From NCBI GenBank assembly GCA_938039295.1, contig CALHUY010000003.1:1-30364 (forward strand): a DNA stretch of 30,364 nucleotides, in the 5' to 3' direction. The notes under the pieces were generated by a model, which made no database searches, was not told the DNA's origin, and was given only the letters and a program-made list of their open reading frames with translations. Each line of letters begins with the position of its first letter. Position 1 is the first letter of the stretch. Below, in pieces: positions 15,615 through 22,984 of the stretch. The DNA is from an uncultured Solobacterium sp. Lineage in GTDB: Bacteria; Bacillota_I; Bacilli_A; Erysipelotrichales; Erysipelotrichaceae. A program made the position numbers and the translations under genes.

Positions 15615-15944
15615 CTATTGTCTAATGAATTGATGATCAATATTCTCATTCGTATCATCTGAAACATATCTTTCAACTTTCATATATAAATCATATTTAT
15701 TGCGCAATTTTGCAATCTCTACCATCATTGGTGAAGCGTGATGAATATCAATTGCCTGTTGATTCTTCCAAGAATCAATCAATAATACTGTTTCATCATC
15801 ATTTATTGGATAGAAATATTCATATCGTAAGTTTCCATCTTCTGCACGGATCTTCTGAGTTAAACCACTAGATTCCATCTCACTTGCAAACTTCTTTGCA
15901 TTTCCATTTTTGCCTGTGTAGTAAATATTGATTGTTGTACTCAT
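15615..15944 (-). CDS. ABM-domain (putative quinol monooxygenase-like) protein
   Basis: A 109-residue single-domain protein of the antibiotic-biosynthesis-monooxygenase (ABM) ferredoxin-like fold. The blocks INIYYTGKNGNAKKFASEM, LRYEYFYPINDDETVLLIDSW and IDIHHASPMM (the HH-x-S end typical of YgiN-like proteins) are visible. These are small cytosolic dimers acting on quinols or acting as detoxifying enzymes. GAGG lies about 8 bases before the ATG. It is first in a probable two-gene unit with the GNAT gene, and no heme or quinone genes are nearby. Confidence 0.8.
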   Translation of the reverse strand: MSTTINIYYTGKNGNAKKFASEMESSGLTQKIRAEDGNLRYEYFYPINDDETVLLIDSWKNQQAIDIHHASPMMVEIAKLRNKYDLYMKVERYVSDDTNENIDHQFIRQ

Positions 15945-15993
15945 AATGTAACCTCATTCATTTTCATTATTATACCTAAACTACCAATATTAT

Positions 15994-16020
15994 AAAAAGT
16001 ATTTCAGCACTGAAATACTT
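15994..16020 (-). terminator. Terminator of the methyltransferase operon
   Basis: Ten-bp perfect stem AAGTATTTCA/TGAAATACTT, 4-base loop, run of five T on minus, 9 bases after the stop of the LCM-type gene. Confidence 0.85.
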
Positions 16021-16029
16021 CTTAAATAT

Positions 16030-16839
16030 TTATTGATTTAAACGCAAGTGAATTACCATGGTTCGTTTTAATCTATCTGAAAAAAACATAATAATCTTGG
16101 TTATTAGTTTTAATCCTCTACATTGTTTCAGAGCATCTGCAAAAAATCCACTTACACTAAGTAGCTTAGTGTTTGCATCTTTTGCGAATTCGTATGGATT
16201 ATCTATTGCAAAATACATCTCAGCATTCAAATTACCAGTTCTTCTAACAAATTGATTTGCACGCTTTAACCCAATACTATCTGTCGCATCAAATATCATT
16301 TCACATTTTGGAATGCTGCTTTGTATTTGACGGATAAAATGAATAATTCTCTCTTTTGTAAAATATTGAAATACACCTGCTAAAACAATCAATGTATGTT
16401 TAGTAGTATCTAAGTATTTAACCCACTCCATCGAAAACATATCACAACCGATGAGTTTCTCGTTTTTGCCATGACCGAGAAGTCTTTCTCTCAATGCAAT
16501 TACATGTTCCAAATCTACTTCATAGAAGTTAGAAACATCATTTCTAATACGGAAGTATGCTGTTTCTAAGCCAGCACCCAGAAATACAACATTGCATGCA
16601 TGGTTATTTTCTAAAAATGAAATAATCTTTTTGTCTATAGTCTGCTGTCTACAAACACTAGCCATATTGAAATACTCAAATGTATTCTCCGCAATTGTCT
16701 TTAGAGAGTTGCTATCTTCAAGTAATAATGCTTTTTCATCATAGAAATAATCAGGAAATCTCTTAGATGCATATATTCTCGCATATAAAGGGATGTACAA
16801 TGTATCTTCTACTCCTTGTAAGGAACTTGTATCATTCAT
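16030..16839 (-). CDS. LCM/TcmP-type S-adenosylmethionine-dependent methyltransferase
   Basis: A 269-residue class I methyltransferase of the leucine carboxyl methyltransferase (PPM1/TcmP) family. The N-terminus TLYIPLYARIYASKRFPDYFYD is the family opening (about 13-34). The SAM-binding glycine loop is VVFLGAGLETAYFR (about 83-96). FYEVDLEHVIALRERLL follows with the acidic SAM ribose residue, then LIVLAGVFQYF. The ORF is open 62 codons further upstream, but the ATG at 16839 overlaps the stop of the ICMT-like gene (ATGA) and has GGGAAG before it, so the two are coupled. O-methylation of a carboxylate or hydroxyl is inferred from the family. The partner membrane methyltransferase suggests a shared lipid-linked or hydrophobic substrate. 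Confidence 0.83.
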   Translation of the reverse strand: MNDTSSLQGVEDTLYIPLYARIYASKRFPDYFYDEKALLLEDSNSLKTIAENTFEYFNMASVCRQQTIDKKIISFLENNHACNVVFLGAGLETAYFRIRNDVSNFYEVDLEHVIALRERLLGHGKNEKLIGCDMFSMEWVKYLDTTKHTLIVLAGVFQYFTKERIIHFIRQIQSSIPKCEMIFDATDSIGLKRANQFVRRTGNLNAEMYFAIDNPYEFAKDANTKLLSVSGFFADALKQCRGLKLITKIIMFFSDRLKRTMVIHLRLNQ

Positions 16840-17324
16840 GACTTCTTCCCTTTCCATGGAATACAACGGTTTACGCGTTGAAGGTATTGGGTATATTCTT
16901 GTCCATATAAATCTTCTAACCATTTTTCTTCCGTTGACTTCATTAGTACAGTCATAAACCCCCAGTAGATGATTGGTAATAATAGCAATATTAGATTTCC
17001 ATAAATTAGCAGCACTCCTGTACATACAAACATGAATGCACTATATACTGGATTTCTTACATATGCATAAATACCTGTAGTTACCAACTCATTCTTTATA
17101 ATATGTTCATCCAGTCGATCTATTATAACTGCCTTCAACCATAGTATAATTCCAATAACGAAACATAAAATACCCGTCAGAATAAATATCCATTGTAAAT
17201 TAGTAAATGTAATGATAGGAATAATTCCTGTAGTAGAAAGAATGATACTAATGATTGTCAGCAAAATAATAGTGATAACATACAGCGGTCCAACACCTAA
17301 AATTGGCAGATGATTTATCTTCAT
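16836..17324 (-). CDS. ICMT/PEMT-like membrane methyltransferase
   Basis: A 162-residue membrane protein with about four to five hydrophobic segments (about 8-35, 41-65, 95-118, 120-138). The isoprenylcysteine/phospholipid methyltransferase signature is clear: LVTTGIYAYVRNPVYSAF (SAM-binding R-x-P) and a C-terminal EEKWLEDLYGQEYTQYLQRVNR with the family E-Y-x-x-Y pattern. Bacterial members methylate lipids or small hydrophobic molecules. An earlier TTG is possible, but the ATG at 17324 has GGAGG at about 8 bases. It lies downstream of the MarR gene with its own promoter and palindrome, and is coupled to the LCM-type gene by a 4-base overlap. Confidence 0.85.
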   Translation of the reverse strand: MKINHLPILGVGPLYVITIILLTIISIILSTTGIIPIITFTNLQWIFILTGILCFVIGIILWLKAVIIDRLDEHIIKNELVTTGIYAYVRNPVYSAFMFVCTGVLLIYGNLILLLLPIIYWGFMTVLMKSTEEKWLEDLYGQEYTQYLQRVNRCIPWKGKKS

Positions 17325-17345
17325 ATTTTCCACCTCCAATAATTA

Positions 17346-17404
17346 AAAATCTAAGTTAGTTTTATCTAACTTAGATTTTATCACTTTACTGCAATTTGTT
17401 TCAA
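17346..17404 (-). promoter_or_regulatory. Promoter with a 14-bp-arm palindromic operator for the methyltransferase pair
   Basis: Minus strand TTGAAA (17399-17404), 18-base spacer, TAAAAT (17375-17380). A perfect inverted repeat, arms 17346-17359 and 17366-17379 (core ATCTAAGTTAG/CTAACTTAGAT) with a 6-base centre, overlaps the -10 and the start site. This position suits a repressor site, most simply for the MarR protein encoded just upstream. As RNA the same repeat could also act as a weak terminator for the MarR transcript, because TTTTTAATT follows. Confidence 0.55.
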
Positions 17405-17425
17405 TATTATCTAAGGACGTAGATA

Positions 17426-17869
17426 TTATTTTTTACTTGAATTATCTTCATCCAAGGAATTCCAAATTTTATCTAATAGGTTACGGAATTGTTCAATTTC
17501 TTCTTCATTTAAACTTGCTAGTAAAATTGCCTCTATTGATACCATTCCATTTCTAGCGTTATTAATTGCATCTTTTCCCTCTTCGGTAAGAGTAAGCACT
17601 TTTTCACGTTTATCTTTTGAATCCACACGTTTTAAAAGGCCTTTTTTCTCCATACGCTTCACAAGTCCACTTACTGTAGGTTGTGCAACGTGTAGCGCAT
17701 TCTGAATATCTTGTACGGTTTGATACCCATCTTTACTATAGCGAAATGATTCAATAACTATCATTTGAGATAGCGTTAAACCTCCCTTGGCCAATAATAA
17801 TTCTGTCCGCTTTTCTAACACATCACTTATCCAGTGAATATACTCACCACAATCTATTTTTCTTTTCAT
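17426..17869 (-). CDS. MarR-family transcriptional regulator
   Basis: A 147-residue winged-helix MarR protein. An N-terminal dimer helix is followed by the LTLSQMIVIESFRYSKDG region, the recognition helix AQPTVSGLVKRMEKKGLLKR, the wing basic motif DSKDKREKVLTLTEEG, and a C-terminal dimer helix. The ATG at 17869 is the only good start. No Shine-Dalgarno precedes it, and the -10 lies 7 bases upstream, so the mRNA should be leaderless. Its promoter contains a palindrome, so negative autoregulation is likely. MarR proteins usually respond to phenolic or lipophilic ligands and control enzymes next door, here the methyltransferase pair and perhaps the CPBP protease. Confidence 0.88.
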   Translation of the reverse strand: MKRKIDCGEYIHWISDVLEKRTELLLAKGGLTLSQMIVIESFRYSKDGYQTVQDIQNALHVAQPTVSGLVKRMEKKGLLKRVDSKDKREKVLTLTEEGKDAINNARNGMVSIEAILLASLNEEEIEQFRNLLDKIWNSLDEDNSSKK

Positions 17870-17876
17870 GGAAAAA

Positions 17877-17905
17877 AATATATAGCACGCTATGTATATC
17901 GTCAA
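17877..17905 (-). promoter_or_regulatory. marR promoter with embedded palindrome
   Basis: Minus strand TTGACG (17900-17905), 17-base spacer, TATATT (17877-17882). The spacer and -10 hold a palindrome with arms 17878-17886 and 17889-17897 (8 of 9 pairs, core ATAGC-AC-GCTAT). The predicted start falls at or next to the ATG at 17869. Confidence 0.65.
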
Positions 17906-17921
17906 TAGTTAAAATTTGTAC

Positions 17922-17949
17922 AAATAAAAAGAAGCCCTCAATGAGCTTC
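17922..17949 (-). terminator. Terminator of the CPBP gene
   Basis: GAAG-CTC/GAG-CTTC stem with a 2-base bulge, ATT loop, then TTTTTATTT on minus, 13 bases after the stop. Confidence 0.65.
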
Positions 17950-17962
17950 TGCATTTATAGGA

Positions 17963-18721
17963 TTATTTCATGCTTTTATGTTTCAAGAAATACACAGCAA
18001 CTATCGACATTATTACTTCAATTATCACGAGAATGATAAGTGGTACAAGCGTACTTTTCACTAACATGAGTATCGCTAGACTATCAATCAACATATGTGC
18101 AAGTACGCATGGTATCGCTCCCATGGAGAATTCCTTAATTGCACCAAGCATAAATGTATTTCCAAGTATCATCAGATAAAACAGTAAATAATTTGTTGAC
18201 CCTGCTGTAATCCACGGTAATCTGTAAATTGGTAAATGCCATACAAACCAAACAATCGATATGACAAACATTTTTAGAATAAAATTCTTACACTGAAGAT
18301 GTTCTTGGAGATACCATCTCCAACCCACTTCTTCCAGTCCACCTTGAAATAATGTCCACGGAAAGTAAGCAATCACTGCACCTAGTGCCATACCAGTAAA
18401 TTTTACATTTCCTAATACAACAGAAATACCATAATAAATAACTGGCACAAGTAAAACAAACAACCAAACGATAGAACGTTCCTCACCACAGAATACCTTC
18501 TCCAAAAACTGCCATAATCCACGAACTTCTTTTGATTGATACGTGAATATAAATGCCATAATCATCGGAATGAGATTTAACAATATAAAGAGAATACTAG
18601 CTGGCGGATTAGATTTCTCTGGTGCTATCACAAAGATAATTCCACCTAGAATAAATGTGCATATAACAGTGATTATAGAATATAGGAATGCCTTTTTATT
18701 ATTAGAAATACTCTTGTCCAT
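17963..18721 (-). CDS. CPBP-family intramembrane metalloprotease
   Basis: A 252-residue membrane protein with about eight hydrophobic segments. The three CPBP (Abi/CAAX-protease-like) motifs are in order: GGLEEVGWRWYL (motif EExxxR, about 126-137), WFVWHLP (FxxxH type, about 157-163) and CVLAHMLID (HxxxD, about 206-214). Glu and His side chains bind the catalytic metal within the membrane. Bacterial members process membrane peptides, protect bacteriocin producers or modulate regulators. GAGG lies 6 bases before the ATG. It has its own extended -10 promoter and a terminator. No bacteriocin peptide is seen beside it. The co-directional MarR gene starts 94 bases after its stop. Confidence 0.85.
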   Translation of the reverse strand: MDKSISNNKKAFLYSIITVICTFILGGIIFVIAPEKSNPPASILFILLNLIPMIMAFIFTYQSKEVRGLWQFLEKVFCGEERSIVWLFVLLVPVIYYGISVVLGNVKFTGMALGAVIAYFPWTLFQGGLEEVGWRWYLQEHLQCKNFILKMFVISIVWFVWHLPIYRLPWITAGSTNYLLFYLMILGNTFMLGAIKEFSMGAIPCVLAHMLIDSLAILMLVKSTLVPLIILVIIEVIMSIVAVYFLKHKSMK

Positions 18722-18747
18722 AGGTTACCTCGTAATTTATAACTTTC

Positions 18748-18764
18748 GCTATATGCATTATAGC
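18748..18764 (-). promoter_or_regulatory. CPBP gene -10 region with an inverted repeat
   Basis: TGCTATAAT on minus is a TG-extended -10 (TATAAT, 18757-18762), 36 bases before the start codon. A perfect repeat GCTATA (18748-18753)/TATAGC (18759-18764) covers it. The half-site TATAGC also occurs in the marR palindrome, there in the opposite arrangement. The remaining bases to 18893 show no gene. Confidence 0.4.
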
Positions 18765-18893
18765 ACTTAACTCCAACGTAACTGTAATGATATCTCATAA
18801 ATTTTTTCGAGTTAAAAGTATCGTAGTCAATGACCAGAAAAAAGAACACATGCACGCATATTTATTCTATAAATTAGTAAATATCAATCATTA

Positions 18894-19223
18894 CTATATC
18901 TTTTTATACTTTTTACGAATGAATGTATACGTTATCATCATAAGGACTAATCCAACTGTACTATCTGCAAGTAAAATATTTGCGCCTAGAATTATATTAT
19001 GACATACACCAATTATTGTCCCTACCCAGAGTGACAACGAGAAACAAAGCCACATAATTCCATTTGCTTGATTATAAGCACGAACATCCGTAATCTCATC
19101 TTCAGATACAGTATCACCTGCCCAAAACCACATCGGTTTCTTTCTCATCCATGCATATATCCCAATACATGTAAACAGAAGACTGGTAGGAATCATTATA
19201 CTCAGCCATATTAGATTATCCAT
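18894..19223 (-). CDS. Small three-TM membrane protein
   Basis: A 109-residue protein with hydrophobic segments at about 3-24, 55-76 and 82-103. A polar loop between the first two carries KKPMWFWAGDTVSEDEITDVRAYNQANG, split here as WFWAGDTV and AYNQANGIMW. This Trp-rich W-F-W-x-G plus Y-N-x-A-N-G-x-M-W layout recurs in small uncharacterised Firmicutes membrane proteins, perhaps near DUF3784. The C-terminus is basic (IRKKYKKI). GGAGGG precedes the ATG at good spacing. No function is known, and the neighbours (CPBP protease, vWA protein) do not define one. Confidence 0.65.
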   Translation of the reverse strand: MDNLIWLSIMIPTSLLFTCIGIYAWMRKKPMWFWAGDTVSEDEITDVRAYNQANGIMWLCFSLSLWVGTIIGVCHNIILGANILLADSTVGLVLMMITYTFIRKKYKKI

Positions 19224-19300
19224 ATCTATAACCCTCCTATTAGACTGTATCCCATAAATCCAATAAATATATCTAAATATAATATACTCTTTTTACATAA

Positions 19301-19325
19301 TAAAAGGCAGAGTAATTATACTCTG
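19301..19325 (-). terminator. Probable terminator of the vWA gene
   Basis: Seven-bp perfect stem CAGAGTA/TACTCTG, 4-base loop, then CCTTTTATT on minus, 13 bases after the stop. Confidence 0.6.
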
Positions 19326-19338
19326 ACCCTCATCGATA

Positions 19339-19998
19339 TTATTTATTATGAGATTTACCACGTTTATGAAAATCTTCGTCGATACGTTCTTTCCAATTCT
19401 CATTCACAAAGTTGCATCTTCTTAATGTACCAATTGCTTCACCAAGAACCTCATAATTTAATGCAGTACCTGCACTATCACAGTTGAAATTTACTGCTCT
19501 ACTCTCATCAATCCCTAAGTGACTAGCCACATCAATCGCATCAATATTTGCACCCAAGAACACAAACTCCCAGCCATACTTTTCTTTTTGTAATTCTATT
19601 AGTTGTCTTACCTTGCCATAATCATAGCTATGACTAGAATTTTCCATGCCATCCGTTGTGATAATAAACATCGTATGTTCTGGAACATCTTCGTTACGCG
19701 CATACTTATGAATATTCATAATATGGCAAATCGCGTTGCCTACTGCATCTAAGAGTGCTGTTGATCCTCCTGTAACATAATCTTTCTCTGTCATTGGAAG
19801 TATTTCTTTTGCATCGACTCTATCGTGAATCACTTTACTGTTATGATCAAACAGTATTGTGGAAATCAGGGCTTCCCCTTCCTCTTTCTTCTGTTTTTCT
19901 ATCATTGCGTTAAAGCCACCAATTGTATCATTCTCTAATCCATGCATCGAGCCACTACGATCCAAAATAAATACTAGTTCTGTTAAATTCTTTTTCAT
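19339..19998 (-). CDS. Cytosolic von Willebrand factor A (vWA) domain protein
   Basis: A 219-residue single vWA domain with a complete MIDAS metal site: DRSGSM (13-18; D-x-S-x-S), the Thr in GGSTALLD and the Asp in ITTDGMEN. There is no signal peptide or membrane helix, so it is intracellular, like TerY-type and other cytosolic vWA proteins. The C-terminal section (VFLGANIDAIDVASHLGI...) also occurs in cytosolic vWA proteins found near macrodomain genes. AGGAGG lies 8 bases before the ATG. It follows the macrodomain-HTH gene by 87 bases with a possible own promoter (TTGTAA, 18 bases, TATATA). It may act as a metal-dependent protein-binding scaffold; the partner is unknown. Confidence 0.85.
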   Translation of the reverse strand: MKKNLTELVFILDRSGSMHGLENDTIGGFNAMIEKQKKEEGEALISTILFDHNSKVIHDRVDAKEILPMTEKDYVTGGSTALLDAVGNAICHIMNIHKYARNEDVPEHTMFIITTDGMENSSHSYDYGKVRQLIELQKEKYGWEFVFLGANIDAIDVASHLGIDESRAVNFNCDSAGTALNYEVLGEAIGTLRRCNFVNENWKERIDEDFHKRGKSHNK

Positions 19999-20085
19999 AC
20001 ACTTACCTCCTAAGGTGTTTACCTTTTGTATGGTTTAAGTGTATCTATATATTTAGATGTAATGGTCACTTACAAAGCGACATTT

Positions 20086-21081
20086 TTATCCACCAATCAA
20101 ACTTTGATCAAACGCAAACAATGCCTCATTGATTTCATATACATCGTAATTGCCCTGTTTTACAAAGTATTCGATAATCAAATCGAACTTACTTGAATGT
20201 GATAATGCAAATCCAGCCTTTGCAAGCATATCCTGCATTTCTTCTAACGATAACTCTAGTGCTAAAGCAAATGCAATAACTGTAGCTTTGGATGGCTTAT
20301 ATAATTTATCTGAACGGATTTTTGAAAAGAGTTTTCTATCAATGTTTGCTTTCTTATAACACTCCACATCACTCATACCACTCTCATCAATTTTTCTTAA
20401 TAACATTTCCGAAAAGCTTTCATCAATATTATTAACCCAATCCGTTAATGATTTCTGTTCAGCAGAACTTAATGGTGCTGATTCTTCTTTCAAACATGCA
20501 TGCTCAAGCTCAACAAATCTAGTTCTTTGCAAAGATAAAGAATCAGAATGCTCATCTACATATTGATCATCAATATATGATTCGATATCAGAATATAATT
20601 TATCTCCTATCTCATAAGCTTTACGATCAAATATTACAAGATAAACCGTCATCTCATTATCTAAAAGAAACTTTCTAATTTGTTCAACTGCAACTCTTAA
20701 TGCTTGGGCTTTCGAATATCCGTAAATTCCAGAAGATATTAAAGGAAATGCAATAGACTTACAACCATATTCCTTTGCCAAATGTAATGAAGTTGCATAA
20801 CAGGACTCTAATAATTCTTTTTCATGATGGCCTCCATCTACCCATCGTGGTCCAACAGCATGAATTACATACATGCATGGTAATTGATAGCCTTTGGTAA
20901 TCTTAGCACTTCCGATTTCACATCCATTTAGCAACTTACATTCTGCAAGTAATTCTGGTCCTGCTGCACGATGAATACAACCATCAACACCACCGCCACC
21001 CAAAAGAGATTTATTTGCAGCATTGACAATTACATCAACCTTCATTTTTGTAATATCATTTCGGACAATTTGTAAAGGCAT
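20086..21081 (-). CDS. Macrodomain fused to a C-terminal helix-turn-helix-like domain
   Basis: A 331-residue two-domain protein. Residues about 1-165 are a macrodomain of the YmdB/O-acetyl-ADP-ribose deacetylase type: IVRNDITKMKVDVIVNAAN, LLGGGGVDGCIHRAAG with the catalytic-loop Gly run, IHAVGPRW and FPLISSGIYGYSKAQA. It should bind or remove ADP-ribose. After a linker, residues about 220-325 are helical and XRE-like (MSDVECYKKANIDRKLFSKI then KPSKATVIAFALALELSLEE), followed by SKFDLIIEYF and a YEINEALFAFDQSLIG tail. AGGAGG lies close to the ATG. The fusion suggests a DNA- or partner-binding protein that senses ADP-ribose. The next gene downstream is the vWA protein. Confidence 0.85.
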   Translation of the reverse strand: MPLQIVRNDITKMKVDVIVNAANKSLLGGGGVDGCIHRAAGPELLAECKLLNGCEIGSAKITKGYQLPCMYVIHAVGPRWVDGGHHEKELLESCYATSLHLAKEYGCKSIAFPLISSGIYGYSKAQALRVAVEQIRKFLLDNEMTVYLVIFDRKAYEIGDKLYSDIESYIDDQYVDEHSDSLSLQRTRFVELEHACLKEESAPLSSAEQKSLTDWVNNIDESFSEMLLRKIDESGMSDVECYKKANIDRKLFSKIRSDKLYKPSKATVIAFALALELSLEEMQDMLAKAGFALSHSSKFDLIIEYFVKQGNYDVYEINEALFAFDQSLIGG

Positions 21082-21230
21082 AAAAACCTCCTGATTTATA
21101 AAAATCTATACATATCTTAACTTTCATATATTTTACTTCACTTCATATCATTTTGTATGCATCTTTACTATTTTTAGTTATCTCTATTGAAACTTCATAC
21201 AAAAATACTATTTTCATTAGAATCTATCAC

Positions 21231-21262
21231 AAAAAAGAGCCATGTATTTATAACATGACTCT
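21231..21262 (-). terminator. Terminator of the peroxiredoxin gene
   Basis: Ten-position stem AGAGTCATGT/ACATGGCTCT (one G-U pair), 7-base loop, six T on minus, 14 bases after the stop. The stretch from here to 21081 shows no ORF. Confidence 0.8.
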
Positions 21263-21276
21263 GTTTAGATCTATTT

Positions 21277-21948
21277 TTACTTACTCTTCTTAAAGCATAG
21301 GAACCAGTCTAAGCAATACTGATCTTCATTCTGGTTTTCCATACGTTCTCTAGCAGTACCACAACTTCCAGCTGTTGGAACAATGACATCATCCCCTGGA
21401 CGCCAATCTGCAGGTGTAGCGCACTGGTCTGAATCTGCTTTTTGAAGTGCGAGAATAATTCTCTTAATTTCATCAAAGTTTCTTCCAGTTGATAGCGGGT
21501 AGTATAAAATTGTACGAATCTTACCGTTAGGATCTACTACAAATACAGCACGAACAGCCTGTGTATTAGAAGCACCTGGTTGAATCATTCCATATTTATT
21601 GGCAACTTCCATGCGGATATCTTCAATAAGAGGGAACGTAACATTCACATGCTTCATATCCTTCCACTCAAGTTCTTGAATTCTACGTAACCATGCGATG
21701 TGTGCATAGAGTGAGTCAACTGAAAGACCAACTAATTCAGTATTAATTGCCTTGAATTCATCAATCATTGAAGCAAATGTCATAAATTCTGTTGTACATA
21801 CTGGTGTAAAGTCTGCTGGATGTGAAAATAGAATTACCCATTTTCCTTTGTAGTCTTCAGGGAAGTTAATCTCCCCTTGTGTTGTAATCGCCTTAAACGC
21901 AGGAGCATCTTCTCCTATTAAAGGCATTCTTTCTCTAATTTCTTCCAT
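21277..21948 (-). CDS. Peroxiredoxin (Prx6/AhpC-TSA type)
   Basis: A 223-residue thiol peroxidase that reduces H2O2 and organic peroxides. The active-site block FSHPADFTPVCTTEF holds the peroxidatic Cys51, with the conserved Thr of the P-x-x-x-(T/S)-x-x-C motif. AVFVVDPNGKIRTILYYP and GRNFDEI are the Prx6-type middle parts, and a C-terminal arm (ATPADWRPGDDVIVP) is present, as in long archaeal-type Prx6. Three further Cys near the C-terminus (GSCGTARER, QYCLDWFLC) may resolve the sulfenate. The ATG at 21948 is taken because AGGAG lies 9 bases before it; the TTG two codons earlier is less likely. It is divergent from an AraC regulator across 113 bases. Confidence 0.9.
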   Translation of the reverse strand: MEEIRERMPLIGEDAPAFKAITTQGEINFPEDYKGKWVILFSHPADFTPVCTTEFMTFASMIDEFKAINTELVGLSVDSLYAHIAWLRRIQELEWKDMKHVNVTFPLIEDIRMEVANKYGMIQPGASNTQAVRAVFVVDPNGKIRTILYYPLSTGRNFDEIKRIILALQKADSDQCATPADWRPGDDVIVPTAGSCGTARERMENQNEDQYCLDWFLCFKKSK

Positions 21949-22061
21949 ATTCAAATTCTCCTTTCATTTATTTTTGAACATGTATCTTTGATTAATGATA
22001 TTATCTGCTATAATTTACATAAATCATTGTATTATTTGCGATAATAATAGGAGAAAATTCT

Positions 22062-22928
22062 ATGGATACGATTATTTTCCAGAATGAGAGTTTACCTGTA
22101 CAGGTAGAACTCGAAAATGTTGCTTTACGAGAAATGCATAGTGAAATACTTCATTTACACGATAATGTTGAAATTATCGTCATTAATAGTGGGACTGTAA
22201 TATGTTCGGCAGGAGAAGATAACTTTGAACTTCGTGCAGGAGATGTTTGTCTGATTAACCATAAACAAATGCATAGAATCTGCGCAAATGGTGAGGCTAG
22301 ATGTGCTTATAAAGTATTAAATGTTGGTGTTAGTCTTCTAATGCAAAATCCACTCATCTATCAAAAATATCTAAAACCTATGATAGAGGATAACTCTTTC
22401 TCACATATTAGTTTTGATGGAAATAGCGGTGCAGCAGCTAAGATTGCGAAATTAATTACAGATATTGAAGAACTCCTGCATACCTTACCGAGTGGTTATG
22501 AGTTACGATTAATCGCTCTACTACATCTTTTATTCCATGAAATATATCTGACATATGTTAATGAGCCTAAAAAACCACCGATGGAGAATAACGCATTTAT
22601 CCAACAAAAAATGATTGAATATATCTACAATCACTTTAACGAAGAAATTATTTTAGATGACATCGCTCACGCAGGCAATGTAAGTCGTAGCCAGTGTGCA
22701 AAGATCTTTAAGAAGTATGCTCATCTATCTCCAATGAACTTCTTAAATAAGCATCGCTTAGAAATCAGTCTACATTTACTACGTTCTACCACTAATAGTG
22801 TTTCAGAAATAGCACAAAGTTGTGGTTTCTTTGACCAGAGTTATTTCAATAGACTATTCCTACGAGAATATGGTTGTACACCACTTGCGTATAGAAAGAG
22901 CGGATGGAACACTCCATCAATCTCTTAA
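22062..22928 (+). CDS. AraC-family transcriptional regulator (cupin + HTH)
   Basis: A 288-residue regulator. The N-terminal cupin-like sensor is about 15-100 (LREMHSEILHLHDNVEIIVI, then GDVCLINHKQMH). A helical linker follows, then the double helix-turn-helix at about 185-285: LDDIAHAGNVSRSQCAKIFKKY, and SVSEIAQSCGFFDQSYFNRLF with the family G-F-x-D-x-S-Y-F-x-R signature, ending P-L-A-Y-R. The layout suits sensing of a small molecule. AGGAG lies 8 bases before the ATG, and TATAAT lies in the upstream region. The divergent peroxiredoxin gene is a natural candidate target, but no site is proven. Confidence 0.9.
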   Translation: MDTIIFQNESLPVQVELENVALREMHSEILHLHDNVEIIVINSGTVICSAGEDNFELRAGDVCLINHKQMHRICANGEARCAYKVLNVGVSLLMQNPLIYQKYLKPMIEDNSFSHISFDGNSGAAAKIAKLITDIEELLHTLPSGYELRLIALLHLLFHEIYLTYVNEPKKPPMENNAFIQQKMIEYIYNHFNEEIILDDIAHAGNVSRSQCAKIFKKYAHLSPMNFLNKHRLEISLHLLRSTTNSVSEIAQSCGFFDQSYFNRLFLREYGCTPLAYRKSGWNTPSIS

Positions 22929-22939
22929 TAATAAAACTA

Positions 22940-22973
22940 AACTAACCTAGATATGATTCTAAGTTAGTTTTTT
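22940..22973 (+). terminator. Terminator after the AraC gene
   Basis: Arms AACTAACCTAGA/TCTAAGTTAGTT (11 of 12 pairs), 6-base loop, run of seven T (22967-22973). It may also stop the convergent ABC operon. The 3' arm shares TCTAAGTTAG with the palindrome at 17346-17379. Confidence 0.8.
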
Positions 22974-22984
22974 ATTCGTTATCA

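Noticed and set aside
18543..19002. Plus-strand ORFs over the CPBP and small membrane protein genes
   Set aside because: Antisense shadows of hydrophobic genes, without supporting start signals.
21949..22061. PerR box in front of the peroxiredoxin gene
   Set aside because: No convincing 7-1-7 PerR-like inverted repeat is present; the AT-rich repeats seen are weaker matches.
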